This document shows positions 1 to 12,390 of a DNA stretch of 64,000 nt, piece after piece. Source of the stretch: Chaetorhynchus papuensis. Taxonomy: Eukaryota > Chordata > Aves > Passeriformes > Rhipiduridae. Every line of letters starts with the position of its first letter. The stretch's first letter is position 1. The stretch is taken from contig VWYX01000381.1 in NCBI GenBank assembly GCA_013396525.1, positions 248,001 through 312,000 of the forward strand. Direction: 5' to 3'. The notes under the pieces were generated by a model. The model ran no database searches and was not told the DNA's origin. It saw nothing but the letters and a program-made list of their open reading frames with translations. Position numbers and translations under genes: made by a program.

Positions 1-3000
1 GTTAATAATTTTTTAATGTAAAAAAAAGCTGTACTTGTTCCAGAGACAACAACTGAGAGGAAAGGTTCAGTACGAAAAAGAATGAAAAACAGAACAATTC
101 ACAAAACAAATTCTTCTTAATGAGTTACAATATGAAAACTCAAAATGCCCCCAAATATGTTCAAAATAACAACAGTATAAAGATGTTACACTGTGAATAA
201 CTGAGAAATTTTTGTTCAGAGCATACTGTTTACCTATTTATCCTGTGTATACAAATCCAGCATTTGAACACGTGTCAGAAGTAGAGTTTTAGGATTTATT
301 TCTGTGCAGTTTTTCCCCCTTCTTTATTCCATGAGGTTATAATTAGCAACACTCTTCATTTTGCAAAAAAATTAATCTATGTATTTTAAAAAAATCTGCA
401 CACACAAAGGATACTTATTAGGCTTACACCTATTTTTTTCTTTCTCTAGCATGATCAGGACATTTCACTATATGATCACCAGAACAATTTCAATGAATTA
501 TCAGTGAATTTGACTCTCTTCAGATCCGTGCTAGGCAGGTAGATTTGTCCACATCTCATATAAGGGAAACTGGACAAAAAACATCACACAATTTCTCTAA
601 AACCTAAAAAACCCCCAACTAGTCAGACATCTACAGATTCCTCCAGGAGACAAAGAAGGAAAATTTGTAGTATGTGGTCAAAGATACAGAATGTTTCTGT
701 AACACACAGAAGGACAAACTGTTTAAAGTGCAAACCCAGGGAAATCTGATTTCAGCTCTCATTTCCACACCACATCCTGCTGAACCTAAATGGATATTTT
801 TATTTTAATCAATCTTTAATGATATCATTGATACCTCACAACCTATATCCTAATTATTACAGTTTGTATCAGTAAAGCCACAAGCAAGACCATAGATTCC
901 TAACATATTTCACGCATGCAAAAATCCATCCTTCTTACAGTGAGGCCCAATGCTGGTGTTTAGAGCACTTAACCTAGCTCAGAACTAAGGTTACCTTTTC
1001 AGAGGATGGAGGAGATGGAAATGAAGCTCTTTTCTGCACACACACGGCCTGGCTCCTAAAGCTACCAACGTTGTTATTACCAGGTGGAACTAAGTCTGGC
1101 CATCCCTGGCTGTAAGTCCCACACCAAGCATGGCAATATTACAGCAGAAAGGGTTTGAAGCATGAGCTAAGCTGCAGAGAAGTTTTCTCATTTGGAAGTA
1201 TAGCAGCCACAACACTGTCTGGAAAAACTGTTCTGCCTGGAACTGAGCTATGGTAATCTTGACAAATTTCTCTTTTCCCCTGTAATTTCTAACTATTCTG
1301 ATCTGCTTTACACAATATTGCTGTTGAAAACAGGGGTGACGTGGAACCAAGAGCAAATCTAGATTCTTCAGCCTAGGGTTCATCGTGGGAGCAAAAGAAA
1401 TGCTGGGGATGTTTCAGGTGGTTGCAAGATGCACACATATCTCTTGTTTTAAATTTTAAAGCAGAAAACATTGCTGTCCCTTCTGTTAGAAGGGTGGCTT
1501 TTAATCAAGTTCTTGATGCATCTCTGCTAAAGCAGTTCTTCCTGCTTTCTAAGCTATCTGCCATTAGCCTGCTCACAGTATGAAGGAAAGCTAGCAAGGA
1601 GTTTAGGACTAGAAAGTAAAGATGGGGTAGAATCCATTTTCTTTATATTGTTCTGTGGGTCACGAAAGACCATCAGTCTGTGCTGTGCACACTAGGAGTG
1701 CCTAACAAAGCACACAGCACAATAAAAAACCTGCCTGTAGTCACTGGTACCCCTTTGTGGTCAGGTTTGCTATTATTGGTATTACTTTTGTCAACAATAG
1801 CAAAGAGAGCTTACTCTTTCTAAAAGGATTGGGAAGAAAAGTGTGGTTGGCAGCTCTATGAGAGCCTGCTAAGTCTAGACACGCTGACAGACACTTCTGG
1901 TTTATACCCAGATGGCAGCTTTAAGATTCTACCAGGAACAGGAGTGGAAGGCTTCACTTCTAAAGCAGTCAATGGCTAATGCCACACTTCCAAAGGGGGA
2001 AGAGATTTCAGTTTTTCTGAGAAACACACGAACACCACAGTGGTGGACATGCCATAAAAACATGAATTACACTGAAGAGAAAAAGACAATGTATTAATTA
2101 GGTGTAAGTATCTGCTTTCATGTGCTACTGTTGGACGTTATTTGGGGGAATCTGTGCACAGCTCATTAGCATGTGCCTTATACATCATTAAATAAACAAT
2201 CAAAGTAACAAAAATATTCTCCTTCTGAAACAAAAAGGATATATAAAAATGTTAAAAGGAGCACTTTAGACTTTTTAGCTCCGTTCTTTTCGTTAGAGTA
2301 ACTTCTAGCAGCATCTCTGAAAAAAAAGGCTGAATTCTAGAGAAGACATTCACCAAATTCTAATGACTTTTGTTTAAAAATAGATACTTCCAGTTTTACT
2401 TTTTAAAATGTATTTCTGCTTCCTGCTTCTCCTCCGGATGGACACTGAAATACTCTAAAATGGAGACATAAGGCTAATTTTCCTCTTAAGGCATCATTGA
2501 AAAGTGCTAGATGAAATATAGAAATACAGTTCACTCTTATGTAGGCAGCTAATCTCATGTATTATTTACACAGCAGATGAAAACAAGGGTGGAAACTACA
2601 ACTGCATTTGCAAATATGAATATCAGATAACTGAAGAACCTCCTGGATAAATACAGATGCACTATTCTCAAAGGGACAGACAGCTACCAGAATACACACT
2701 AGCAGTTCATCTGATGATTCTGTAGTACCTAATGCAGGAGAAAGGATGAAGGTCCCATGTCTTCTTAAGGGAAATCTCACGGGTTGGAAGGTAAAGATGC
2801 AAATCAGCTTGTCAATAAAATACACAGCTACAGTAATAGGAATCAAAGACCTACTATTCACTAGTCACATCTCAAATTCTAGATTTCTTGGGCAATGCCT
2901 GCAGGCGTATTTTCTAAAGCAAACGATTGTTCTCAACATTAAATTCACGAATCATATCCAACAACAAACCTGTGATGCATAACCCAACACCTCCTCATGA

Positions 3001-4507
3001 AAACATCCCCATTTCTGATATGACTAAGCACTAATAATATTCTTCCAAACACACTTCCATTTGTTGGAAACAGGCCCCTGGCTAAAGTACAACAGGCATA
3101 TACTTTAATAATCTCTTGATTACCTGGAGACAGCCTGGAACACCTAATAAATCTGTCTATTTTACAGGTGGAGTGGGATTGATTTCCCCAGGGTTTCTTT
3201 GTCAGTTCCATTTTAGGACTTAAGATGAAGAGAAAATTATCAGAGAAGGTCAAATCTGACATGAAAAACTAGAAGGAGTTCACACTGATGAAGAATTTTG
3301 CTACATTTAAAATAAATGGCCACTTGCTTTTTCTTAGGCCCTATCTTCGGTCAATCTTTATTTAATAATGTATAAGCTTCATAGCTTGCAAAAAGTGCAA
3401 TCACAGCTTGGCAACATGCTCAAATAGCCAGAAGTTTCAACACTGGAATGGTAATCAAGTGAAAAATGTGTTGGTTTTTTTCCTACCACTTTGTTATCAG
3501 CAAACAGTCAAAGGCATTTACGACAACCATGACTTCTTACTGCAGAAAAATAGCTGAAATGACAGGTCTAAGTAATAGTTTGCAACACACTGATAATTTT
3601 AATCCTCAATTGTTTAATCAAGCCAATTTACTCAACAGGTTTTCTATTCTGTATACATTCTATTTTCATGTCAATCTTCGATAGTATAAACAAATTCTAT
3701 ATTGACTTACAAAGAAGTTTATCCCTTGGTAACAAACAACATAAAAATATCTTGTTCTAAGCCTCTTTGTTCTCTAATTTAACATCCAAATTTGATAGAA
3801 ACTTGTACCACATTTCTCCTCGTACTCTAGCAATAGAGATTTAAAATACCTTGGTTATTAAAGAATATTAAAAAGTATAGACAAAAGAACATTAAATTTT
3901 ACAAAGGCAAGAAAATAGCACTAAAGATACTGCAAACAGTTAATAGATGCAGCCAAGTTACTAAAATGTAGATAATTACATTTAATATGAATGAATGTAA
4001 TTATGCATATTCATTCTTATTTCCCTACAGTGAATATTTACCTTGAAGTTAAAACTGCTCTTTAAAAATTTAACACAAATCTTTCAAATCTTTTCAATAT
4101 ATTTTTTCACAGCTAAAATGCAGAAATCTTCCTACAGTTTTAAGAAACTGCATTTTTCATATTTCTCTATAAAGCCTGGCAACATTGGCAATGCTGTATA
4201 TGGTGTTTAATGCACCAAGCTTTTATCATAGTGTTTACAGTTAAAGTCTTCATATCAGCACCTACTTTCTTCCAAATTTCAGGATCAAATCTGGCAAAAT
4301 TTTATTCCTGTAAATATTGTACAAGACCAGTTTTGTCAATTTCTTTGAATATTGTCATGTGTGAAAATTTCTCACATAAGAGTTTTATCTAATTTTCTAA
4401 TTTTTTCTAATTTACACTGGACAGAGCTACACAAAGCAAAGGAAATCAAGCTCAAGATCTTTTACACTTCACTTTTGAAAGGAAGTAAAGAACAAAGTGT
4501 ATTTTAC
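1..4507 (-). other. COG5: COG5 intron, partial (downstream of the 131-nt exon)
   Basis: This is the 5' part of the intron that follows the COG5 exon at 4508-4638, read on the minus strand, starting at a GT donor (GTAAAA) at 4507. It is AT-rich with many short ORFs that start or stop at random and show no domain pattern. I searched it for the next COG5 coding segment (the part after the ...ETQ junction in vertebrate COG5) and did not find it, so that exon probably lies left of the window. No mobile element was recognised here. Confidence 0.8.
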
Positions 4508-4638
4508 CTGAGTCTCCACACCTTGCTCAAGCAACCTTTTAGCCTGGTTTTCCACCTCAAGACGAGCTCTTGCAATAAAAAGCAGGTCATTTTCAATTAC
4601 TTCAATTCCAGACAGATCTATCCCTTGAGAAAGATAAT
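4508..4638 (-). CDS. COG5: COG5 internal coding exon (conserved oligomeric Golgi complex subunit 5)
   Basis: COG5 is a lobe B subunit of the eight-protein COG tethering complex on the cytosolic face of the Golgi, which captures retrograde intra-Golgi vesicles and so keeps glycosylation enzymes in place. The exon is 131 nt: two bases completing a split Asp codon, then 43 codons. The translation begins (D)YLSQGIDLSG and ends RLLEQGVETQ, which I recognise as vertebrate COG5 at roughly residues 210-253 of the human protein, in the N-terminal helical region. Human COG5, as I recall it, has LETQ where this has VETQ. On the minus strand it is preceded by a pyrimidine-rich acceptor ending TTTTATAG and followed by donor GTAAAAT, so both edges are well defined. 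It is the only COG5 exon seen. The gene runs antisense to GPR22, which sits in the intron just upstream. Confidence 0.94.
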
Positions 4639-4640
4639 CT

Positions 4641-7600
4641 ATAAAAGCAACAAAACATTGATAAGCATGACAGAGGATAATGGAACATTTTAAGCATGTT
4701 AAAACATTTCAGAGTTACAGTCAGTTCCAAGGGACATTGTTGTGTACAACACTTGACAATACAGTACATCAAAGTAATGGCTTAAACCACAAAAACTGAA
4801 AATCAAAGGATTATTACTCAAGAAAACCTGGATATTGAATACACTCAATTTACTTCGACACACTTCTCTAGACCCAGAGGCTGCTGGAGAGGTGCAAAAC
4901 ATGAGTTCTAGGAAGTGCAGAATCAAAATCACAGGCCAAAAAAGGGCAAGAAATTATATCCTTGTCCCAAAGAATTAACTAGATCATTAAACTTCTCTAA
5001 CCAGATGTTCAAGTAAGCATAATTTGCTCTAAGATCTGTTAAAGATGCATTAAAAGGTTCAAATTATACTTCATATATTTAAATTGCACTTCTAAACATC
5101 TGGGATCAAACACAAAAGCATGGCAAGAGAAGAAAAGAATATAGTCTTTTCCTTTTTAATCACAGAATCATCACAAAATTTATTACTATCATGGAAACCA
5201 CCATCAGTAGGGTAGCTACAGATTACTGGGCTGGACTGGCAACTGCAGCAATAAAATCTATTCAAATTTAACTTTTCTCAATGGCTTTTTTTTCCTCCTT
5301 TTTTATTTTTCTGGATTTAAGTCAACGCAATTCCCCATGACCAGGTAGCCTAGGCCTTTACACTACTTATCTCTAAGGCAATGCAGGACTACTCTCATTT
5401 ACAGAGTTTTCAACATTTTGCTTAATCAAGCAGGTTTTCCTCTGCTTTTTTTGAAAGATCAAATAAAACCAACAAAATAATAGCCAAGGCATTTCACACA
5501 GTATCAGATACTTCCTTCATAAGATGATGTTACACTGTTTCCATTTATAAACAGCCCTCTATAACTTCCTAATAAAGTTATCTTCCTTTTAGTCCTCACA
5601 GTAAGTTTATTAAAGCACAGACTTAAACATTTTAACTAAGCTAACTGAACTTTTAAATCTTTGCCAAATAACCTTTCACTTTAGTAGCCAATTATTTTTG
5701 TTTATTCACAATAAACTAATCTCATTCTCAGATTAGTTTTAGCAATCACATGCTTACAACTGAACACAAAATTCCAAATGAATCATTTCACAGCTATGTA
5801 GAGAACATCCCTGCATCTGCACAAGAAAAATACCATATAAGAAATCGAAACAAAAAGCTTGCTGAAATACTGCATAAAGCTTAGTAAGGCACAAAGGAAA
5901 TAATTTCTCTTTACAGTACAGTATGCAAATGTTTTCCTCTGCAGGCATTTGCTTAAAAATGGATCAGAGGGGTCAAAGGTCAGCCAAGCAGCAGGACAGC
6001 ACAGGATATTCATGAAGCCCTGTGTGCTGGTGTGTTTACAGAGCTGCTTTTGCCATGGGCTACAGCAGCCACACTTACCCCTTATTTCCCTGCAACTTTT
6101 TGCTGTGACTAAGCTGCATCTCTACAGGTGGTCTGGCATGTGAACCCATTAAAACTAATATTAAACTCCCACAAGTTTCAATGAGCAAGTGTCTTGAATG
6201 TGAAGACTAGTTTTCTGACCCTTTTCTTTTAGCTGCACAGAAAAAATAAAGGAGCAAAGCACTATCACAAATTCAATCTACTGCCATAGTAAACGCTGAA
6301 GAAGTTTCTTGCCAACACGAGATTAAAAAAGGTGAAATATTACCGAATATTTACATATACCACAAATACAAGAACTGCTTGTAGTTCAATTATGGCATAA
6401 AGTCATATTCTGGAAGCCCAGGCTGCTTAAACAAAACAAAATTAAAATATGATTATGATCTCCTAAATCCACAGAAATTCTGAGGAAGATGACTAAAAAA
6501 GATACCATTTCTTCCTGCCGCGTTTTATCTCAAAATCTAAATTAAGTCACTTCAAGTGCTAAAAATCTAATCCTTCTGATGGTTTTAAGAAAAGAACAGA
6601 AAGACCATGCTGCTTTGGCTTCTCCAAATACCTCCATCTGTGTCTCAGACTGGCAGCCACCTCCTGCTAAACTGTTAAAATATGCAGCTTTGTTCCAAAT
6701 TTTTTGCAATCCTAACAAAATGTCTTGGGACGATGCATTTCAGTAGGACTTCAAAACAGTGGGCCTTTCTGTAGGTTCAGTGGCTGTACTACTAGAGATG
6801 CTCCTAGTTGCTATTCCAACAGTAAGGAAGCTCTAGCAATTACACAGTTTTCAACAGAAAAGCAGTTTTCATAAGGACAGCAGGTCTATGTCAGAAACCC
6901 CTGAAAGTGCTTTCCTGTCATTCTTACATGAGAGCAGAAGCTGCAACATGGGCAGGGTATGTGCCTTTTGATGGTTTTTGTCATCTAAGCAGACAACATA
7001 ATATTCGAAATCTCTACACTTGAGTGCCTTCAAGAGTGATGCTGCTATCCTGGACAGCACGATGAAAGCCAGCAGAAGGGCAGCTGACATAAGGGCAGCC
7101 AGATCATACCCAGAATGCCTGTGCATTTCCCATCTGTTTTATTTTAAATATTGCAGAGGAACTCACACATTTCAACCGGTCAGTTTTAGTCAGTAAAGAA
7201 ACCCTATCAAGTGAAACACAACAAAAATACTATCGGTTATTAACCCAGGGAGTGGCAAATGTAGGATTTTGCTTCAGGCACTTACTTGTGTGATCATTAT
7301 TCTATTTTTTACCATGCACAGTCAGCCAATAACACTGTGATCATGATCAGAGGTGAGTGGGCCATGGGCTGTAGGGTACTTGTGTCTTCTTGTCAGGAAT
7401 TAAGCAACAACAATGGCTCACCCCTCAGCTGGCACTGACTCTGGGGACTGGTGTCCAGTTTAAAGCGTGTCAGCTTTCCATCTGCTTTAACCTTAAAGCT
7501 CTGGAGTAAAACCATTACTGTATTAACTCTAAAAGATTTAGTGAGTATATATTTATAACTGACATCTCTCCCTTAAGAGATTTTAAAAGCACATATACTA

Positions 7601-10600
7601 CATTTTGTTACCTTTGGGAAGATACGTGTTTTAAACAAATTAGAACCTAAGTATCTTGTATCACCACGTGCCAGGGCTGGAGCAGCCACCAAGGCTCTCA
7701 GAAGCACCACACACTGCTCCAGCCACTTCTCAGCACAGCCAGGGAGCAAATTAGAGGAGGGAGCCATAGTCCTATAACCATTCCTCTACCTCTCATGCCT
7801 CTGATAATTCTACCTCTTTATATAGGTTCATGAACATAAAGGCAAATCCTTAACTCTCTCATAGGATGTTGGTATTGCTTCCCTTTTATCACATCCTATT
7901 AAGCTTAGAACGCACAGCTGGAAATTACTTTTTAAGAAGTGAAAATACAGACTGCCTGCTGAATCCTTTTCTTGAACAAAAATATTGTATGTCAAGGCAG
8001 AATACACTGAGACCTAGGAATAAGTGACATTTTATAATCTACTTCAGCCTACCAAAGGGTGAGAACTTTGTATTTTTTAATAAAACAAATATTTTTGTCG
8101 CTGCAATTCTAAATTTTCTTGATTTACTAAACCTGAACAGCTTTTCTAATCTACTTGTGAGATGCTTCTTGAAAATGCATTTTTTAAACCAATACTTCTC
8201 AGACAGTTATGTAAGAGGAGAGTCATAGACAGACCAATCCAATATGCAGATTATCAGGCAGAAAAACAGTACTTTGAGCAACACAGTCAGCTTTCCTTAA
8301 TCTAAATGACTCACCAACACAGATTCTTTCTATTGTGTGATCTCATTTTTTAACCTCAAATATTCTTTGTGATAATACAGAATCAAGGTAAGAAATTAAA
8401 ACTTCCTGTAGGTATTAAAATGTTTTGGAACAGAGATGACTATTAAGCTCATCCCTACGAGCTCCACAAAAACTGTATTACACTCTTTATGTAGACTGAA
8501 TTGATTTTGAGCTTTTGCTAGAAATTAGAGAATCAAGAGAAGTCTACTGAGAACAATCAGCTGCACTAACAAAGGGTTAGTAAAGAAGACAGTAATAAAC
8601 CAATGTGATTAAGCTGCATCACTCAAGAGGCTACTTGAGTCGAAAGAGAAACCCTTCTGTGCTCTGAGAACTAACTTCAGTGATACTAATAAAGAGGGGG
8701 AAAGAAGGAAATTAGAACATCTGAAGTGGATTCCCCAGAAGCAAACACCTAAGATCTGCAGACACATAACTCCCCTCAAATGCAAGAATCCAATGACAAA
8801 TTAAGAGGTGATCCATGGGAGATTGGGAAGGGGGTAGAGGATATTAATGGAAAATAACCTATTCCTGAAATTTTAAATAAAATCATAGAATGATAAAATC
8901 ACAGATCTTTGCCTGTTTGAGGAAGGTTTGAGGCTTATTTCTCTTTCATTGGTCATTTGGTTTACTTGGTTCTGCAGTCTTATTTGCAAATAATGTTGGT
9001 GATATCTGTACCCTAAGAAGATACTGCTATTTTTCCATAATGAAGAAAAAGTACAATTTTTGAAGAAACGACTAATTTAAATTCCAAAAAGTCAACAGGT
9101 CTAAATGATACCCAAAAGTTCTGCTTGGATTTAAATATGTAGAAGATGAGAGGCTAAGTGATTTATCAAGAACTACTATAAAAGACTCGTGTGCATTGGT
9201 AGAAGATGTTCATGAAACTGAACCTAAACTGCTATTGGCAATACTTATTTCTGTTGTCTTCCATAGTCTTAAAGGAAATGTTGGTTACAGCACTAGCTAC
9301 TGGAAAGGAAGGACATCTTGTTTGCCTCACTTGTATCTGAACCAATGACCCAGGATGCTGCTGGGCCTGAATATGTCAATTTGTTTGTTTTTGTCAATAC
9401 AGCTAATTTAAAACCAAAGCCCTTAGAAAAGAGCCTGAGATCCCAATACCTCAGCAGAAGACCAATGCTCATCCTTTGGTGAAAGCAACCTAGGGTTCTA
9501 CATTATATCTCTAGTCTAGAGGTGGTATAGGCAAACACCCTAACTCAAAGAACAATAGTCTGCTGCTTGGAGACACTTAAATTTGCCATGCAATTGATGC
9601 ACGGAGCAGGTGGGGAATAGCAAGAGCAGACACATTTCTAAGTCTTCAGACTGGAAGCTGATGCCTTCAAAAAGAACCTTTGCTCATTTTCTGTTTTAAC
9701 CAGACTAATTCTCCATTTAGGCTGAAATGACTGTCCCACACTCCGCACCAGGCACCAAAGTACTTGCTGAAGAAAGCCTTATACTAAAGCCTTTAAATCA
9801 AGTGAAAGGGATTCCACTACAGGTACTAATAAACAAAATCTTACAGCCATCTCATACAACTTGAGCTCTTCAGAAAAAGATGTTCATTCCTACCAAAACT
9901 GCATAGATTACAATGCCTTGTAAAGTGTTGAAAATAAGAATGTAATTGCTGTATACTAGGTGCCATATAAAGTGTCATGTATTTTAGATATACTTTACGA
10001 AGTTGTTAATTTTGGAATTTTTTTCTGCAGGTATTATTAATTCATTATTAAAGAGAAAGAAAAATTTATTTTACTAGAATGCTAGTTACAAAGCTCTTGG
10101 TATCCTTCTTTCCTTATTCTACAGGGCAAAATTCCTGCACACATTTCTTCAGTGAAACAACAGAGAATAAAATCTGTCTGTGTCGCTACAGTGCCATTAA
10201 GTTCCTATGAAATCTGGTCCTTATTTAAGCAATTTCTACCATCTTAAAAATTAACTACTTGTATGCATAATACGTAAGATTTCAGTTTTTAGCTGTTAGA
10301 GCAACATTATGTGAGTCAAAACTGTCCTGCTGGAGACAGAAACTGAATGGGGCCCCTTGGCTCTGTATTTCTGTTTGTTTTCTCAGACAGCACATTAACA
10401 CACTCTTTCTGTTTAAGTCCAGAAAAGGAAATAGAACATATTAGACAACCAGGTATAGTTTCTGATAGATGTCTCTAATGAAGGGAAACATAAAAATAAA
10501 AACAGAGCAAAACACTTCCCAGCTTTTCATTTCAATCCAAGACTGCTTTCATTTTAAAGAAATCAGGTCAACAGCACCAAAACCAAACCGGTAGAAAGCA

Positions 10601-10690
10601 TACAAGTCAAAGAAAGCAGAACTTGAACTGCTCATTTAAACACAGACAATTATCTTGTATTGTAAAACAGACGTGTCATGTACGTTATAT
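4641..10690. other. Intronic sequence without recognised genes
   Basis: AT-rich intron. Open frames are short, are not bounded by convincing splice sites and show no recognisable domains. Apart from a possible CR1 tail remnant near 8.88 kb I see no repeat or regulatory element that I can name. Confidence 0.6.
8881..8908 (-). mobile_element. Possible remnant of a CR1 3' tail
   Basis: The stretch aatcatagaatgataaaat followed by cacaga resembles the reverse complement of the short tandem motif that ends CR1 elements in birds. The sequence to its right does not continue convincingly into CR1 3' UTR, so this may be a tiny remnant or a chance match. Confidence 0.25.
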
Positions 10691-10694
10691 TGCT

Positions 10695-10837
10695 ATAGAA
10701 TGGTTCGGTGAGAAGAGGCCTTTAAAGAACATCTAATTAAAACCCTGTGCATGGGCAGGGGCACCTTCCATGATACCATGTTGCTCAAAGCCCTGTTCAA
10801 CCTGACCTTGAACACTTCCAGTGATGGAGCATCACCT
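10695..10837 (-). mobile_element. CR1 LINE 3' fragment
   Basis: Read on the plus strand it follows the reverse complement of the CR1 3' UTR: atagaatggttcggtgag, then aggcctttaaagaacatct, a block like 'ccctgtgcatgggcaggg', then 'ttgctcaaagccctgttcaa' and 'ccttgaacacttccag'. These blocks occur in the same order as in bird CR1 consensus sequences as I know them. It is a 5'-truncated, non-coding copy of about 140 bp inserted antisense to GPR22 and in the sense direction of COG5. Many substitutions suggest an old insertion. Confidence 0.85.
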
Positions 10838-11715
10838 TAGCTGATCAAAGCTTTACTTCAGAAGAAAGCTGAAAATGCAACACTAATTCAGAAGTCATGT
10901 AGGTATGAAAAAACTGAACATTTTCTAGCATGTTAAAACAAAGGGAAAAGCTTTAAGTGTAAAGGTAGAGTGGAATAAGAAAGAACGGATTGTCATCCTG
11001 CACTTGGGATTAGCTTTGTTTCTTCCAAAAGATTGTTCCTGATTTTTTTTTATAAAATATGGTTTATGTTAAAATATTTAGTAGTGCTTTAATAATCATC
11101 TATGTCCAATCCTATCTACAGAGGAAACCTGCTGCTTCCGTCCAGACTGCATGCAAATATATAAAAAACACACCCTGAATTGAGAACAATTATGGGGGAG
11201 CAGTGAGGAAGACTGACTAGCTATTTTTAAATTATATTAAAGCTGCATTTAAGTTGTCTTGATGGAAGAGTTAATTCCTACTGCTCTCTGGGCTAGAAAT
11301 CAGATGCTACGCAGGATCTGGAACTGATGGAAATGAGTTTGATATCTATTTTTATCATCATCACTGACTTAACAATGAGCATCAAATTTTGGAGACATTC
11401 CTGTGAAAATGCCATGATTCAGAAAATAGCTTAACACACCAAGACAAACACTACTTAGGTCTAATCACAAGTTATACCACACGACTCCCACACTCACTTA
11501 GGCCTAAAGCAAGAGTTATTGAACTCCTTTAAGGTTCCCCTCCCACGCACCATTAGATCTCCCCCATTCCTCCCCCTCACCCTTGAATACAAACTCACAA
11601 CCTTACTTCACCACGACCTACTAAACCTGCTGCTTTCTATTCTGCCCTCCGCTGCCTGGACTGCCAGCTCCACGGGGTGCAGGCAGCAACCCCACATCCA
11701 GCTGGTGGCTGTTTA

Positions 11716-12390
11716 ATGTCATTGCTAGTCACCTGGGTGACAGGACAGAATTAACCCTCTGTGAGCTTATGGGTGACAGCAACCTGAGGAAGTGCTCAGC
11801 ACCCTGGAGAGCAGGGCTGCCATTCTGAAGAACCTTAGCAACCTTGAGAGGAGGACAGACAAGAAAATTATGAAGTTCAACAAAAGCGAGTTAAGCCCTG
11901 TTCACCCGGGATGGCACAGCCCTGTTCACACAAGCAGGTCGGGTGCTCGATGGCTGGAAAGAAGCTTTCAGAAACAGACCCAGTGGACAGAAAATTTATC
12001 TTGAACCAGCAGTATATCCTTGTGGCAGAGGCAGCCAGCTGTGTACCGGACTGGGTGTACCCAGCAGGTTGAGGGAAGTCATTATTCTTATTATTTGGCA
12101 CTTGTAAGGCCACTGTACTCCATGCCTCCCAGTAAAAGAGAGACATTGACAAATTAGTCCAATAGGGAACCAACATGACAGGGGAATGAAGCATGTGAGT
12201 GTGAGGAGAGGCTGAGAGAACTGAGTCTGTTAACCTTGAAAAGAGATGCTTAAGAAGAGATCTAACTGCATCTTCTTCTTCCTGACAGACAGACCTTTCT
12301 CAGAGGTGCACACGGATGGGACAAGAGGCAAGAGACACAAGCGACAGCGTGGGAAATTCTAGTTAAACATGGGGGGAGAATACTGTACTT
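11716..12390 (+). mobile_element. CR1 LINE fragment (end of ORF2 and 3' region), decayed
   Basis: About 670 bp in plus orientation. Characteristic blocks appear in CR1 order: 'caccctggagagcagggctg', 'attatgaagttcaacaaaag', 'gtaaggccactgtactccat', 'aagagagacattgacaaatt', 'aggagaggctgagagaactg' and 'gacaagaggcaagagacaca'. These correspond to the C-terminal end of the CR1 reverse transcriptase ORF and the following 3' region. The reading frame is broken by stops and indels, so it cannot encode protein. It stops at about 12.39 kb without the terminal tail motif, so the 3' end is truncated or too diverged to recognise. Confidence 0.85.

Noticed and set aside
5155..5180. Short CR1-like string (aatcacagaatcatcaca)
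   Set aside because: The match does not extend into CR1 3' UTR on either side; too short to call.
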